A program made the position numbers and the translations under genes. This document shows, one piece after another, positions 1-12,400 of a stretch of DNA of 64,000 bases. The first letter of the stretch is position 1. Every line of letters begins with the position of its first letter. The DNA is from Nansenia antarctica (Eukaryota > Chordata > Actinopteri > Argentiniformes > Microstomatidae). A model generated the notes under the pieces. It was given only the letters and a program-made list of their open reading frames with translations. It made no database searches and was not told where the DNA came from. The stretch is taken from NCBI GenBank assembly GCA_963989245.1, contig OZ022345.1, positions 21,085,196-21,149,195 of the forward strand. The letters are read 5' to 3'.

Positions 1-15
1 TTGATAGTTTGATAT
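1..15. repeat. 3' end of an L monomer cut by the window edge
   Basis: The first 15 bases, TTGATAGTTTGATAT, match the L-type 3' junction (TTGATAG followed by TTTGATAT). The monomer to the left is therefore an L form and the array continues upstream of the window. Confidence 0.9.
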
Positions 16-70
16 AACTTGAGAACGAATGCAAAAAACAGTCCACTCTAAGAACAGGCCGCTTGGACAC

Positions 71-99
71 TTTCAGAACAGCTCTGTTAATGACTGAAA
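71..99. other. Nested inverted repeat, present in nearly every monomer (example)
   Basis: Monomer bases 56-84 read TTTCAG, AACAG, CT, CTGTT, AATGA, CTGAAA. TTTCAG pairs with CTGAAA and AACAG with CTGTT, giving an 11-bp imperfect stem with a 5-base bulge (AATGA) and a 2-base centre. The same layout recurs in almost every monomer. In L4 monomers the centre is GC, which makes the inner arm a perfect 12-bp palindrome. The monomer at 48561 has ATTCAG in place of TTTCAG. Extrusion as a hairpin or cruciform is an inference from base pairing only. Confidence 0.75.
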
Positions 100-140
100 A
101 CAGCTCTCGAAGAGATTGTCAAAAGAGACTCCGAAAACGA

Positions 141-151
141 AACGTTGATCA
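141..151. other. Overlapping AclI and BclI sites, class-diagnostic (example)
   Basis: Monomer bases 126-136 read AACGTTGATCA, an AACGTT (AclI) overlapping a TGATCA (BclI). L2 and L2v have GATTAC and lose BclI. L4 and L4k have AAACTTTGATC and lose AclI but keep BclI. The pattern is a ready label for monomer class along the array. Confidence 0.85.
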
Positions 152-192
152 CTTTTGAGCAAAAGGCTGCACACACGCAATTCAAGTTGCTC
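152..192. other. Overlapping short dyads CTTTTG-AG-CAAAAG and GAGCAA/TTGCTC (example)
   Basis: Monomer bases 137-150 read CTTTTGAGCAAAAG, two perfect 6-base arms around AG. The right half overlaps GAGCAA (142-147), which is the inverse complement of TTGCTC at 172-177. The two pairings share bases and so are mutually exclusive. Both are conserved in almost all copies. The change to TTTTGTGC at 32077 and in the monomer at 55568 leaves the first dyad's arms intact but breaks the second. No function is known. Confidence 0.6.
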
Positions 193-276
193 TGATTGTC
201 ATTTAGAGTTACATTATAGGAGCATTCAGCAACAAGTCAAAATGTGCTCCAGAAAAGCAGAAAACAACACTGATAG

Positions 277-547
277 AACTTGAGAACGAATGCAAAAAAC
301 AGTCCACTCTAAGAACAGGCCGCTTGGACACTTTCAGAACAGCTCTGTTAATGACTGAAAACAGCTCTCGAAGAGATTGTCAAAAGAGACTCTGAAAACG
401 AAACGTTGATCACTTTTGAGCAAAAGGCTGCACACACGCAATTCAAGTTGCTCTGATTGTCATTTAGAGTTACATTATAGGATTATTCAACAACAAGTCA
501 AAATGTGCTCGTGAAAGGCAGAAAACAACACTTTGATAGTTTGATAT
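277..547. repeat. Reference long monomer (L, 271 bp)
   Basis: Type example of the L form. It has CTAAGAACAGG, CTGAAAACG, GATCAC, GCAATTC and GAGTTAC, with the L haplotype at the 3' end: GGATTATTCAACAAC, GTGCTCGTGAAAGGCAG and ACTTTGATAGTTTGATAT. The junction contains a small direct repeat (TTTGATA, G, TTTGATA), and loss of one copy plus two Ts explains the S form. L monomers differ mainly at monomer base 117 (CCGA or CTGA), around 134-136 (GATCAC or GATTAC) and near 194 (GTTAC or GTAAC). Confidence 0.95.
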
Positions 548-2143
548 AACTTGAGAACGAATGCAAAAAACAGTCCACTCTAAGAACAGGCCGCTTGGAC
601 ACTTTCAGAACAGCTCTGTTAATGACTGAAAACAGCTCTCGAAGAGATTGTCAAAAGAGACTCCGAAAACGAAACGTTGATCACTTTTGAGCAAAAGGCT
701 GCACACACGCAATTCAAGTTGCTCTGATTGTCATTTAGAGTTACATTATAGGAGCATTCAGCAACAAGTCAAAATGTGCTCCAGAAAAGCAGAAAACAAC
801 ACTGATAGAACTTGAGAACGAATGCAAAAAACAGTCCACTCTAAGAACAGGCCGCTTGGACACTTTCAGAACAGCTCTGTTAATGACTGAAAACAGCTCT
901 CGAAGAGATTGTCAAAAGAGACTCTGAAAACGAAACGTTGATCACTTTTGAGCAAAAGGCTGCACACACGCAATTCAAGTTGCTCTGATTGTCATTTAGA
1001 GTTACATTATAGGATTATTCAACAACAAGTCAAAATGTGCTCGTGAAAGGCAGAAAACAACACTTTGATAGTTTGATATAACTTGAGAACGAATGCAAAA
1101 AACAGTCCACTCTAAGAACAGGCCGCTTGGACACTTTCAGAACAGCTCTGTTAATGACTGAAAACAGCTCTCGAAGAGATTGTCAAAAGAGACTCCGAAA
1201 ACGAAACGTTGATCACTTTTGAGCAAAAGGCTGCACACACGCAATTCAAGCTGCTCTGATTGTCATTTAGAGTTACATTATAGGAGCATTCAGCAACAAG
1301 TCCAAATGTGCTCCAGAAAAGCAGAAAACAACACTGATAGAACTTGAGAACGAATGCAAAAAACAGTCCACTCTCAGAACAGGCTGCTTGGACACTTTCA
1401 GAACAGCTCTGTTAATGACTGAAAACAGCTCTCGAAGAGATTGTCAAAAGAGACTCTGAAAACGAAACGTTGATTACTTTTGAGCAAAAGGCTGCACACA
1501 CGCAATTCAAGTTGCTCTGATTGTCATTTAGAGTTACATTATAGGATTATTCAACAACAAGTCAAAATGTGCTCGTGAAAGGCAGAAAACAACACTTTGA
1601 TAGTTTGATATAACTTGAGAACGAATGCAAAAAACAGTCCACTCTAAGAACAGGCCGCTTGGACACTTTCAGAACAGCTCTGTTAATGACTGAAAACAGC
1701 TCTCGAAGAGATTGTCAAAAGAGACTCCGAAAACGAAACGTTGATCACTTTTGAGCAAAAGGCTGCACACACGCAATTCAAGTTGCTCTGATTGTCATTT
1801 AGAGTTACATTATAGGAGCATTCAGCAACAAGTCAAAATGTGCTCCAGAAAAGCAGAAAACAACACTGATAGAACTTGAGAACGAATGCAAAAAACAGTC
1901 CACTCTCAGAACAGGCCGCTTGGACACTTTCAGAACAGCTCTGTTAATGACTGAAAACAGCTCTCGAAGAGATTGTCAAAAGAGACTCTGAAAACGAAAC
2001 GTTGATCACTTTTGAGCAAAAGGCTGCACACACGCAATTCAAGTTGCTCTGATTGTCATTTAGAGTTACATTATAGGATTATTCAACAACAAGTCAAAAT
2101 GTGCTCGTGAAAGGCAGAAAACAACACTTTGATAGTTTGATAT

Positions 2144-5100
2144 AACTTGAGAACGAATGCAAAAAACACTCCACTCTAAGAACAGGCCGCTTGGACACTT
2201 TCAGAACAGCTCTGTTAATGACTGAAAACAGCTCTCGAAGAGATTGTCAAAAGAGACTCTGAAAACGAAACGTTGATCACTTTTGAGCAAAAGGCTGCAC
2301 ACACGCAATTCAAGTTGCTCTGATTGTCCATTTAGAGTTACATTATAGGATTATTCAACAACAAGTCAAAATGTGCTCGTGAAAGGCAGAAAACAACACT
2401 TTGATAGTTTGATATAACTTGAGAACGAATGCAAAAAACAGTCCACTCTAAGAACAGGCCGCTTGGACACTTTCAGAACAGCTCTGTTAATGACTGAAAA
2501 CAGCTCTCGAAGAGATTGTCAAAAGAGACTCTGAAAACGAAACGTTGATCACTTTTGAGCAAAAGGCTGCACACACGCAATTCAAGTTGCTCTGATTGTC
2601 ATTTAGAGTTACATTATAGGATTATTCAACAACAAGTCAAAATGTGCTCGTGAAAGGCAGAAAACAACACTTTGATAGTTTGATATAACTTGAGAACGAA
2701 TGCAAAAAACAGTCCACTCTAAGAACTGGCCGCTTGGACACTTTCAGAACAGCTCTGTTAATGACTGAAAACAGCTCTCGAAGAGATTGTCAAAAGAGAC
2801 TCTGAAAACGAAACGTTGATCACTTTTGAGCAAAAGGCTGCACACACGCAATTCAAGTTGCTCTGATTGTCATTTAGAGTTACATTATAGGATTATTCAA
2901 CAACAAGTCAAAATGTGCTCGTGAAAGGCAGAAAACAACACTTTGATAGTTTGATATAACTTGAGAACGAATGCAAAAAACAGTCCACTCTAAGAACAGG
3001 CCGCTTGGACACTTTCAGAACAGCTCTGTTAATGACTGAAAACAGCTCTCGAAGAGATTGTCAAAAGAGACTCTGAAAACGAAACGTTGATCACTTTTGA
3101 GCAAAAGGCTGCACACACGCAATTCAAGTTGCTCTGATTGTCATTTAGAGTTACATTATAGGATTATTCAACAACAAGTCAAAATGTGCTCGTGAAAGGC
3201 AGAAAACAACACTTTGATAGTTTGATATAACTTGAGAACGAATGCAAAAAACACTCCACTCTAAGAACAGGCCGCTTGGACACTTTCAGAACAGCTCTGT
3301 TAATGACTGAAAACAGCTCTCGAAGAGATTGTCAAAAGAGACTCTGAAAACGAAACGTTGATCACTTTTGAGCAAAAGGCTGCACACACGCAATTCAAGT
3401 TGCTCTGATTGCCCATTTAGAGTTACATTATAGGATTATTCAACAACAAGTCAAAATGTGCTCGTGAAAGGCAGAAAACAACACTTTGATAGTTTGATAT
3501 AACTTGAGAACGAATGCAAAAAACAGTCCACTCTAAGAACAGGCCGCTTGGACACTTTCAGAACAGCTCTGTTAATGACTGAAAACAGCTCTCGAAGAGA
3601 TTGTCAAAAGAGACTCTGAAAACGAAACGTTGATCACTTTTGAGCAAAAGGCTGCACACATGCAATTCAAGTTGCTCTGATTGTCATTTAGAGTTACATT
3701 ATAGGATTATTCAACAACAAGTCAAAATGTGCTCGTGAAAGGCAGAAAACAACACTTTGATAGTTTGATATAACTTGAGAACGAATGCAAAAAACAGTCC
3801 ACTCTAAGAACAGGCCGCTTGGACACTTTCAGAATAGCTCTGTTAATGACTGAAAACAGCTCTCGAAGAGATTGTCAAAAGAGACTCTGAAAACGAAACG
3901 TTGATCACTTTTGAGCAAAAGGCTGCACACACGCAATTCAAGTTGCTCTGATTGTCATTTAGAGTTACATTATAGGATTATTCAACAACAAGTCAAAATG
4001 TGCTCGTGAAAGGCAGAAAACAACACTTTGATAGTTTGATATAACTTGAGAACGAATGCAAAAAACAGTCCACTCTAAGAACTGGCCGCTTGGACACTTT
4101 CAGAACAGCTCTGTTAATGACTGAAAACAGCTCTCGAAGAGATTGTCAAAAGAGACTCTGAAAACGAAACGTTGATCACTTTTGAGCAAAAGGCTGCACA
4201 CACGCAATTCAAGTTGCTCTGATTGTCATTTAGAGTTACATTATAGGATTATTCAACAACAAGTCAAAATGTGCTCGTGAAAGGCAGAAAACAACACTTT
4301 GATAGTTTGATATAACTTGAGAACGAATGCAAAAAACAGTCCACTCTAAGAACAGGCCGCTTGGACACTTTCAGAACAGCTCTGTTAATGACTGAAAACA
4401 GCTCTCGAAGAGATTGTCAAAAGAGACTCCGAAAACGAAACGTTGATCACTTTTGAGCAAAAGGCTGCACACACGCAATTCAAGTTGCTCTGATTGTCAT
4501 TTAGAGTTACATTATAGGATTATTCAACAACAAGTCAAAATGTGCTCGTGAAAGGCAGAAAACAACACTTTGATAGTTTGATATAACTTGAGAACGAATG
4601 CAAAAAACAGTCCACTCTAAGAACAGGCCGCTTGGACACTTTCAGAACAGCTCTGTTAATGACTGAAAACAGCTCTCGAAGAGATTGTCAAAAGAGACTC
4701 CGAAAACGAAACGTTGATCACTTTTGAGCAAAAGGCTGCACACACGCAATTCAAGTTGCTCTGATTGTCATTTAGAGTTACATTATAGGATTATTCAACA
4801 ACAAGTCAAAATGTGCTCGTGAAAGGCAGAAAACAACACTTTGATAGTTTGATATAACTTGAGAACGAATGCAAAAAACAGTCCACTCTAAGAACAGGCC
4901 GCTTGGACACTTTCAGAACAGCTCTGTTAATGACTGAAAACAGCTCTCGAAGAGATTGTCAAAAGAGACTCCGAAAGCGAAACGTTGATCACTTTTGAGC
5001 AAAAGGCTGCACACACGCAATTCAAGTTGCTCTGATTGTCATTTAGAGTTACATTATAGGATTATTCAACAACAAGTCAAAATGTGCTCGTGAAAGGCAG

Positions 5101-5397
5101 AAAACAACACTTTGATAGTTTGATATAACTTGAGAACGAATGCAAAAAACAGTCCACTCTAAGAACAGGCCGCTTGGACACTTTCAGAACAGCTCTGTTA
5201 ATGACTGAAAACAGCTCTCGAAGAGATTGTCAAAAGAGACTCCGAAAGCGAAACGTTGATCACTTTTGAGCAAAAGGCTGCACACACGCAATTCAAGTTG
5301 CTCTGATTGTCATTTAGAGTTACATTATAGGATTATTCAACAACAAGTCAAAATGTGCTCGTGAAAGGCAGAAAACAACACTTTGATAGTTTGATAT
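2144..5397. repeat. Left flank: run of twelve L monomers
   Basis: Starts are 2144, 2416, 2687, 2958, 3229, 3501, 3772, 4043, 4314, 4585, 4856 and 5127, with no S monomer. The units at 2144 and 3229 are 272 bp, share CACTCC in place of CAGTCC, and have one extra C before CATTTAG (GTCCATTT and GCCCATTT). They mark a four-monomer period of 1,085 bp. GAACTGG is shared by the units at 2687 and 4043. Units from 2144 to 4043 carry CTGA; those from 4314 carry CCGA. The last two share CCGAAAGCG. Other private changes are ACACATGC in the unit at 3501 and AGAATAGCTC in the unit at 3772. Confidence 0.92.
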
Positions 5398-7503
5398 AAC
5401 TTGAGAACGAATGCAAAAAACAGTCCACTCTAAGAACAGGCCGCTTGGACACTTTCAGAACAGCTCTGTTAATGACTGAAAACAGCTCTCGAAGAGATTG
5501 TCAAAAGAGACTCCGAAAACGAAACGTTGATCACTTTTGAGCAAAAGGCTGCACACACGTAATTCAAGTTGCTCTGATTGTCATTTAGAGTTACATTATA
5601 GGAGCATTCAGCAACAAGTCAAAATGTGCTCCAGAAAAGCAGAAAACAACACTGATAGAACTTGAGAACGAATGCAAAAACAGTCCACTCTCAGAACAGG
5701 CCGCTTGGACACTTTCAGAACAGCTCTGTTAATGACTGAAAACAGCTCTCGAAGAGATTGTCAAAAGAGACTCTGAAAACGAAACGTTGATTACTTTTGA
5801 GCAAAAGGCTGCACACACGCAATTCAAGTTGCTCTGATTGTCATTTAGAGTAACATTATAGGATTATTCAACAACAAGTCAAAATGTGCTCGTGAAAGGC
5901 AGAAAACAACACTTTGATAGTTTGATATAACTTGAGAACGAATGCAAAAAACAGTCCACTCTAAGAACAGGCCGCTTGGACACTTTCAGAACAGCTCTGT
6001 TAATGACTGAAAACAGCTCTCGAAGAGATTGTCAAAAGAGACTCTGAAAACGAAACGTTGATTACTTTTGAGCAAAAGGCTGCACACACGCAATTCAAGT
6101 TGCTCTGATTGTCATTTAGAGTAACATTATAGGATTATTCAACAACAAGTCAAAATGTGCTCGTGAAAGGCAGAAAACAACACTTTGATAGTTTGATATA
6201 ACTTGAGAACGAATGCAAAAAACAGTCCACTCTAAGAACAGGCCGCTTGGACACTTTCAGAACAGCTCTGTTAATGACTGAAAACAGCTCTCGAAGAGAT
6301 TGTCAAAAGAGACTCCGAAAACGAAACGTTGATCACTTTTGAGCAAAAGGCTGCACACACGCAATTCAAGTTGCTCTGATTGTCATTTAGAGTTACATTA
6401 TAGGAGCATTCAGCAACAAGTCAAAATGTGCTCCAGAAAAGCAGAAAACAACACTGATAGAACTTGAGAACGAATGCAAAAACAGTCCACTCTCAGAACA
6501 GGCCGCTTGGACACTTTCAGAACAGCTCTGTTAATGACTGAAAACAGCTCTCGAAGAGATTGTCAAAAGAGACTCTGAAAACGAAACGTTGATTACTTTT
6601 GAGCAAAAGGCTGCACACACGCAATTCAAGTTGCTCTGATTGTCATTTAGAGTAACATTATAGGATTATTCAACAACAAGTCAAAATGTGCTCGTGAAAG
6701 GCAGAAAACAACACTTTGATAGTTTGATATAACTTGAGAACGAATGCAAAAAACAGTCCACTCTAAGAACAGGCCGCTTGGACACTTTCAGAACAGCTCT
6801 GTTAATGACTGAAAACAGCTCTCGAAGAGATTGTCAAAAGAGACTCCGAAAACGAAACGTTGATCACTTTTGAGCAAAAGGCTGCACACACGCAATTCAA
6901 GTTGCTCTGATTGTCATTTAGAGTTACATTATAGGATTATTCAACAACAAGTCAAAATGTGCTCGTGAAAGGCAGAAAACAACACTTTGATAGTTTGATA
7001 TAACTTGAGAACGAATGCAAAAAACAGTCCACTCTAAGAATAGGCCGCTTGGACACTTTCAGAACAGCTCTGTTAATGACTGAAAACAGCTCTCGAAGAG
7101 ATTGTCAAAAGAGACTCCGAAAACGAAACGTTGATCACTTTTGAGCAAAAGGCTGCACACACGCAATTCAAGTTGCTCTGATTGTCATTTAGAGTTACAT
7201 TATAGGATTATTCAACAACAAGTCAAAATGTGCTCGTGAAAGGCAGAAAACAACACTTTGATAGTTTGATATAACTTGAGAACGAATGCAAAAAACTGTC
7301 CACTCTAAGAACAGGCCGCTTGGACACTTTCAGAACAGCTCTGTTAATGACTGAAAACAGCTCTCGAAGAGATTGTCAAAAGAGACTCCGAAAACGAAAC
7401 GTTGATCACTTTTGAGCAAAAGGCTGCACACACGCAATTCAAGTTGCTCTGATTGTCATTTAGAGTTACATTCTAGGAGCATTCAGCAACAAGTCAAAAT
7501 GTG

Positions 7504-7509
7504 CTGCAG
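7504..7509. other. PstI site private to S6 monomers (first of three)
   Basis: S6 monomers have GTGCTGCAG where other S units have GTGCTCCAG. This creates CTGCAG at 7504, 11526 and 15017. The spacings, 4,022 and 3,491 bp, equal the HOR copy lengths. S6 also has ACATTCTAGG in place of ACATTATAGG. Confidence 0.9.
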
Positions 7510-8136
7510 AAAAGCAGAAAACAACACTGATAGAACTTGAGAACGAATGCAAAAAACAGTCCACTCTCAGAATAGGCCGCTTGGACACTTTCAGAACAGC
7601 TCTGTTAATGACTGAAAACAGCTCTCGAAGAGATTGTCAAAAGAGACTCTGAAAACGAAACGTTGATCACTTTTGAGCAAAAGGCTGCACACACGCAATT
7701 CAAGTTGCTCTGATTGTCATTTAGAGTTACATTATAGGATTATTCAACAACAAGTCAAAATGTGCTCGTGAAAGGCAGAAAACAACACTTTGATAGTTTG
7801 ATATAACTTGAGAACGAATGCAAAAAACACTCCACTCTAAGAACAGGCCGCTTGGACACTTTCAGAACAGCTCTGTTAATGACTGAAAACAGCTCTCGAA
7901 GAGATTGTCAAAAGAGACTCCGAAAACGAAACGTTGATCACTTTTGAGCAAAAGGCTGCACACACGCAATTCAAGTTGCTCTGATTGTCATTTAAAGTTA
8001 CATTATAGGATTATTCAACAACAAGTTAAAATGTGCTCGTGAAAGGCAGAAAACAACACTTTGATAGTTTGATATAACTTGAGAACGAATGCAAAAAACA
8101 GTCCACTCTAAGAACAGGCCGCTTGGACACTTTCAG

Positions 8137-8148
8137 AACAGCGCTGTT
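8137..8148. other. Perfect 12-bp palindrome in L4 monomers (first of 21)
   Basis: L4 and L4k monomers have AACAGCGCTGTT where all others have AACAGCTCTGTT. The one-base change turns the inner arm of the nested inverted repeat into a perfect palindrome and creates AGCGCT (Eco47III). Copies start at 8137, 9210, 12159, 13232, 15650, 16723, 19943, 21016, 22089, 23693, 25297, 27172, 30392, 31465, 32538, 34673, 37350, 39496, 41098, 42973 and 45391. None lies outside the HOR core. Confidence 0.9.
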
Positions 8149-9419
8149 AATGACTGAAAACAGCTCTCGAAGAGATTGTCAAAAGAGACTCCGAAAACGA
8201 AACTTTGATCACTTTTGAGCAAAAGGCTGCACACACGCAATTCAAGTTGCTCTGATTGTCATTTAGAGTTACATTATAGGATTATTCAACAACAAGTCAA
8301 AATGTGCTCGTGAAAGGCAGAAAACAACACTTTGATAGTTTGATATAACTTGAGAACGAATGCAAAAAACAGTCCACTCTAAGAACAGGCCGCTTGGACA
8401 CTTTCAGAACAGCTCTGTTAATGACTGAAAACAGCTCTCGAAGAGATTGTCAAAAGAGACTCCGAAAACGAAACGTTGATCACTTTTGAGCAAAAGGCTG
8501 CACACACGTAATTCAAGTTGCTCTGATTGTCATTTAGAGTTACATTATAGGAGCATTCAGCAACAAGTCAAAATGTGCTCCAGAAAAGCAGAAAACAACA
8601 CTGATAGAACTTGAGAACGAATGCAAAAACAGTCCACTCTCAGAACAGGCCGCTTGGACACTTTCAGAACAGCTCTGTTAATGACTGAAAACAGCTCTCG
8701 AAGAGATTGTCAAAAGAGACTCTGAAAACGAAACGTTGATTACTTTTGAGCAAAAGGCTGCACACACGCAATTCAAGTTGCTCTGATTGTCATTTAGAGT
8801 AACATTATAGGATTATTCAACAACAAGTCAAAATGTGCTCGTGAAAGGCAGAAAACAACACTTTGATAGTTTGATATAACTTGAGAACGAATGCAAAAAA
8901 CAGTCCACTCTAAGAACAGGCCGCTTGGACACTTTCAGAACAGCTCTGTTAATGACTGAAAACAGCTCTCGAAGAGATTGTCAAAAGAGACTCCGAAAAC
9001 GAAACGTTGATCACTTTTGAGCAAAAGGCTGCACACACGCAATTCAAGTTGCTCTGATTGTCATTTAGAGTTACATTATAGGATTATTCAACAACAAGTC
9101 AAAATGTGCTCGTGAAAGGCAGAAAACAACACTTTGATAGTTTGATATAACTTGAGAACGAATGCAAAAAACAGTCCACTCTAAGAACAGGCCGCTTGGA
9201 CACTTTCAGAACAGCGCTGTTAATGACTGAAAACAGCTCTCGAAGAGATTGTCAAAAGAGACTCCGAAAACGAAACTTTGATCACTTTTGAGCAAAAGGC
9301 TGCACACACGCAATTCAAGTTGCTCTGATTGTCATTTAGAGTTACATTATAGGATTATTCAACAACAAGTCAAAATGTGCTCGTGAAAGGCAGAAAACAA
9401 CACTTTGATAGTTTGATAT

Positions 9420-12400
9420 AACTTGAGAACGAATGCAAAAAACAGTCCACTCTAAGAACAGGCCGCTTGGACACTTTCAGAACAGCTCTGTTAATGACTG
9501 AAAACAGCTCTCGAAGAGATTGTCAAAAGAGACTCCGAAAACGAAACGTTGATCACTTTTGAGCAAAAGGCTGCACACACGTAATTAAAGTTGCTCTGAT
9601 TGACATTTAGAGTTACATTATAGGAGCATTCAGCAACAAGTCAAAATGTGCTCCAGAAAAGCAGAAAACAACACTGATAGAACTTGAGAACGAATGCAAA
9701 AACAGTCCACTCTCAGAACAGGCCGCTTGGACACTTTCAGAACAGCTCTGTTAATGACTGAAAACAGCTCTCGAAGAGATTGTCAAAAGAGACTCTGAAA
9801 ACGAAACGTTGATTACTTTTGAGCAAAAGGCTGCACACACGCAATTCAAGTTGCTCTGATTGTCATTTAGAGTAACATTATAGGATTATTCAACAACAAG
9901 TCAAAATGTGCTCGTGAAAGGCAGAAAACAACACTTTGATAGTTTGATATAACTTGAGAACGAATGCAAAAAACAGTCCACTCTAAGAACAGGCCGCTTG
10001 GACACTTTCAGAACAGCTCTGTTAATGACTGAAAACAGCTCTCGAAGAGATTGTCAAAAGAGACTCTGAAAACGAAACGTTGATTACTTTTGAGCAAAAG
10101 GCTGCACACACGCAATTCAAGTTGCTCTGATTGTCATTTAGAGTAACATTATAGGATTATTCAACAACAAGTCAAAATGTGCTCGTGAAAGGCAGAAAAC
10201 AACACTTTGATAGTTTGATATAACTTGAGAACGAATGCAAAAAACAGTCCACTCTAAGAACAGGCCGCTTGGACACTTTCAGAACAGCTCTGTTAATGAC
10301 TGAAAACAGCTCTCGAAGAGATTGTCAAAAGAGACTCCGAAAACGAAACGTTGATCACTTTTGAGCAAAAGGCTGCACACACGCAATTCAAGTTGCTCTG
10401 ATTGTCATTTAGAGTTACATTATAGGAGCATTCAGCAACAAGTCAAAATGTGCTCCAGAAAAGCAGAAAACAACACTGATAGAACTTGAGAACGAATGCA
10501 AAAACAGTCCACTCTCAGAACAGGCCGCTTGGACACTTTCAGAACAGCTCTGTTAATGACTGAAAACAGCTCTCGAAGAGATTGTCAAAAGAGACTCTGA
10601 AAACGAAACGTTGATTACTTTTGAGCAAAAGGCTGCACACACGCAATTCAAGTTGCTCTGATTGTCATTTAGAGTAACATTATAGGATTATTCAACAACA
10701 AGTCAAAATGTGCTCGTGAAAGGCAGAAAACAACACTTTGATAGTTTGATATAACTTGAGAACGAATGCAAAAAACAGTCCACTCTAAGAACAGGCCGCT
10801 TGGACACTTTCAGAACAGCTCTGTTAATGACTGAAAACAGCTCTCGAAGAGATTGTCAAAAGAGACTCCGAAAACGAAACGTTGATCACTTTTGAGCAAA
10901 AGGCTGCACACACGCAATTCAAGTTGCTCTGATTGTCATTTAGAGTTACATTATAGGATTATTCAACAACAAGTCAAAATGTGCTCGTGAAAGGCAGAAA
11001 ACAACACTTTGATAGTTTGATATAACTTGAGAACGAATGCAAAAAACAGTCCACTCTAAGAATAGGCCGCTTGGACACTTTCAGAACAGCTCTGTTAATG
11101 ACTGAAAACAGCTCTCGAAGAGATTGTCAAAAGAGACTCCGAAAACGAAACGTTGATCACTTTTGAGCAAAAGGCTGCACACACGCAATTCAAGTTGCTC
11201 TGATTGTCATTTAGAGTTACATTATAGGATTATTCAACAACAAGTCAAAATGTGCTCGTGAAAGGCAGAAAACAACACTTTGATAGTTTGATATAACTTG
11301 AGAACGAATGCAAAAAACTGTCCACTCTAAGAACAGGCCGCTTGGACACTTTCAGAACAGCTCTGTTAATGACTGAAAACAGCTCTCGAAGAGATTGTCA
11401 AAAGAGACTCCGAAAACGAAACGTTGATCACTTTTGAGCAAAAGGCTGCACACACGCAATTCAAGTTGCTCTGATTGTCATTTAGAGTTACATTCTAGGA
11501 GCATTCAGCAACAAGTCAAAATGTGCTGCAGAAAAGCAGAAAACAACACTGATAGAACTTGAGAACGAATGCAAAAAACAGTCCACTCTCAGAATAGGCC
11601 GCTTGGACACTTTCAGAACAGCTCTGTTAATGACTGAAAACAGCTCTCGAAGAGATTGTCAAAAGAGACTCTGAAAACGAAACGTTGATCACTTTTGAGC
11701 AAAAGGCTGCACACACGCAATTCAAGTTGCTCTGATTGTCATTTAGAGTTACATTATAGGATTATTCAACAACAAGTCAAAATGTGCTCGTGAAAGGCAG
11801 AAAACAACACTTTGATAGTTTGATATAACTTGAGAACGAATGCAAAAAACACTCCACTCTAAGAACAGGCCGCTTGGACACTTTCAGAACAGCTCTGTTA
11901 ATGACTGAAAACAGCTCTCGAAGAGATTGTCAAAAGAGACTCCGAAAACGAAACGTTGATCACTTTTGAGCAAAAGGCTGCACACACGCAATTCAAGTTG
12001 CTCTGATTGTCATTTAAAGTTACATTATAGGATTATTCAACAACAAGTTAAAATGTGCTCGTGAAAGGCAGAAAACAACACTTTGATAGTTTGATATAAC
12101 TTGAGAACGAATGCAAAAAACAGTCCACTCTAAGAACAGGCCGCTTGGACACTTTCAGAACAGCGCTGTTAATGACTGAAAACAGCTCTCGAAGAGATTG
12201 TCAAAAGAGACTCCGAAAACGAAACTTTGATCACTTTTGAGCAAAAGGCTGCACACACGCAATTCAAGTTGCTCTGATTGTCATTTAGAGTTACATTATA
12301 GGATTATTCAACAACAAGTCAAAATGTGCTCGTGAAAGGCAGAAAACAACACTTTGATAGTTTGATATAACTTGAGAACGAATGCAAAAAACAGTCCACT

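Larger units (their letters stand above)
16..276. repeat. Reference short monomer (S0, 261 bp)
   Basis: This is the first complete monomer and the type example of the S form. It has six As after GAATGC, CTAAGAACAGG, CCGAAAACG, GATCAC and GCAATTC. Its last 60 bases carry the S haplotype: GGAGCATTCAGCAAC, GTGCTCCAGAAAAGCAG and the short junction ACTGATAGAAC. Compared with L it lacks TT and TTTGATAT at the junction, 10 bp in total. The S-specific substitutions always travel with this deletion except in the mosaic monomer at 53136-53406. Fifty-five monomers in the window have this end. Confidence 0.95.
16..2143. repeat. Left flank: four S-L dimers, 532-bp period
   Basis: Monomers start at 16, 277, 548, 809, 1080, 1341, 1612 and 1873 and alternate S, L, S, L, giving a 532-bp dimer (261+271). 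Dimers 1 and 2 look identical by eye. Dimer 3 has private changes: CAAGCTGCTC and GTCCAAATG in the S at 1080, and GGCTGCTTGG plus GATTAC in the L at 1341. The L units at 1341 and 1873 have CTCAG where those at 277 and 809 have CTAAG. The dimer-3 variants reappear at 50186 and 50447, on the other side of the HOR core. Confidence 0.93.
5398..9419. repeat. HOR core, 15-mer copy 1 (4,022 bp)
   Basis: Monomer order: S1 5398, L2 5659, L2v 5929, S0 6200, L2 6461, L3 6731, L5 7002, S6 7273, L8 7534, L9 7805, L4 8076, S1 8347, L2 8608, L3 8878, L4 9149. Class lengths (4 x 261, 3 x 270, 8 x 271) total 4,022 bp. L2 is 270 bp because its A-run after GAATGC has five bases rather than six. The first unit is S1 here but S1v in copies 2-4. 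I noticed no other difference from copy 2 by eye. Confidence 0.93.

Noticed and set aside
99..130. Monomer derived from smaller internal repeats
   Set aside because: Short matches exist (AACAGCTCT twice, 22 bp apart; GATTGTCA twice, 80 bp apart; GTCAAAA twice, 118 bp apart), but the offsets disagree and the matches do not extend, so an ancestral sub-repeat is not supported.
206..222. Yeast-type ARS consensus near CATTTAGAGTTACATT
   Set aside because: The match to WTTTAYRTTTW fails at the YR positions and in the T-run, and the host is unknown.
16..276. CENP-B box
   Set aside because: I compared the TTCG sites on both strands (the complements of CTCGAAG, CCGAAAACG and CGAAACG) with the pattern NTTCGNNNNANNCGGGN. 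None has the required A and CGGG.
16..547. Pol III boxes or a tRNA/5S-derived SINE
   Set aside because: No GTTCGANNCC-like B box and no A box were found in the monomer, and there is no poly-A or target-site structure.
16..547. Ribosomal DNA spacer subrepeats
   Set aside because: No rRNA gene sequence, promoter or terminator-like motif occurs anywhere in the 64 kb, so there is no positive evidence.
533..552. TATA-like promoter (GATATAAC) in L monomers
   Set aside because: It is simply part of the L junction, is absent from all S units, and has no associated gene or initiator signal. An AT-rich satellite gives such matches by chance.
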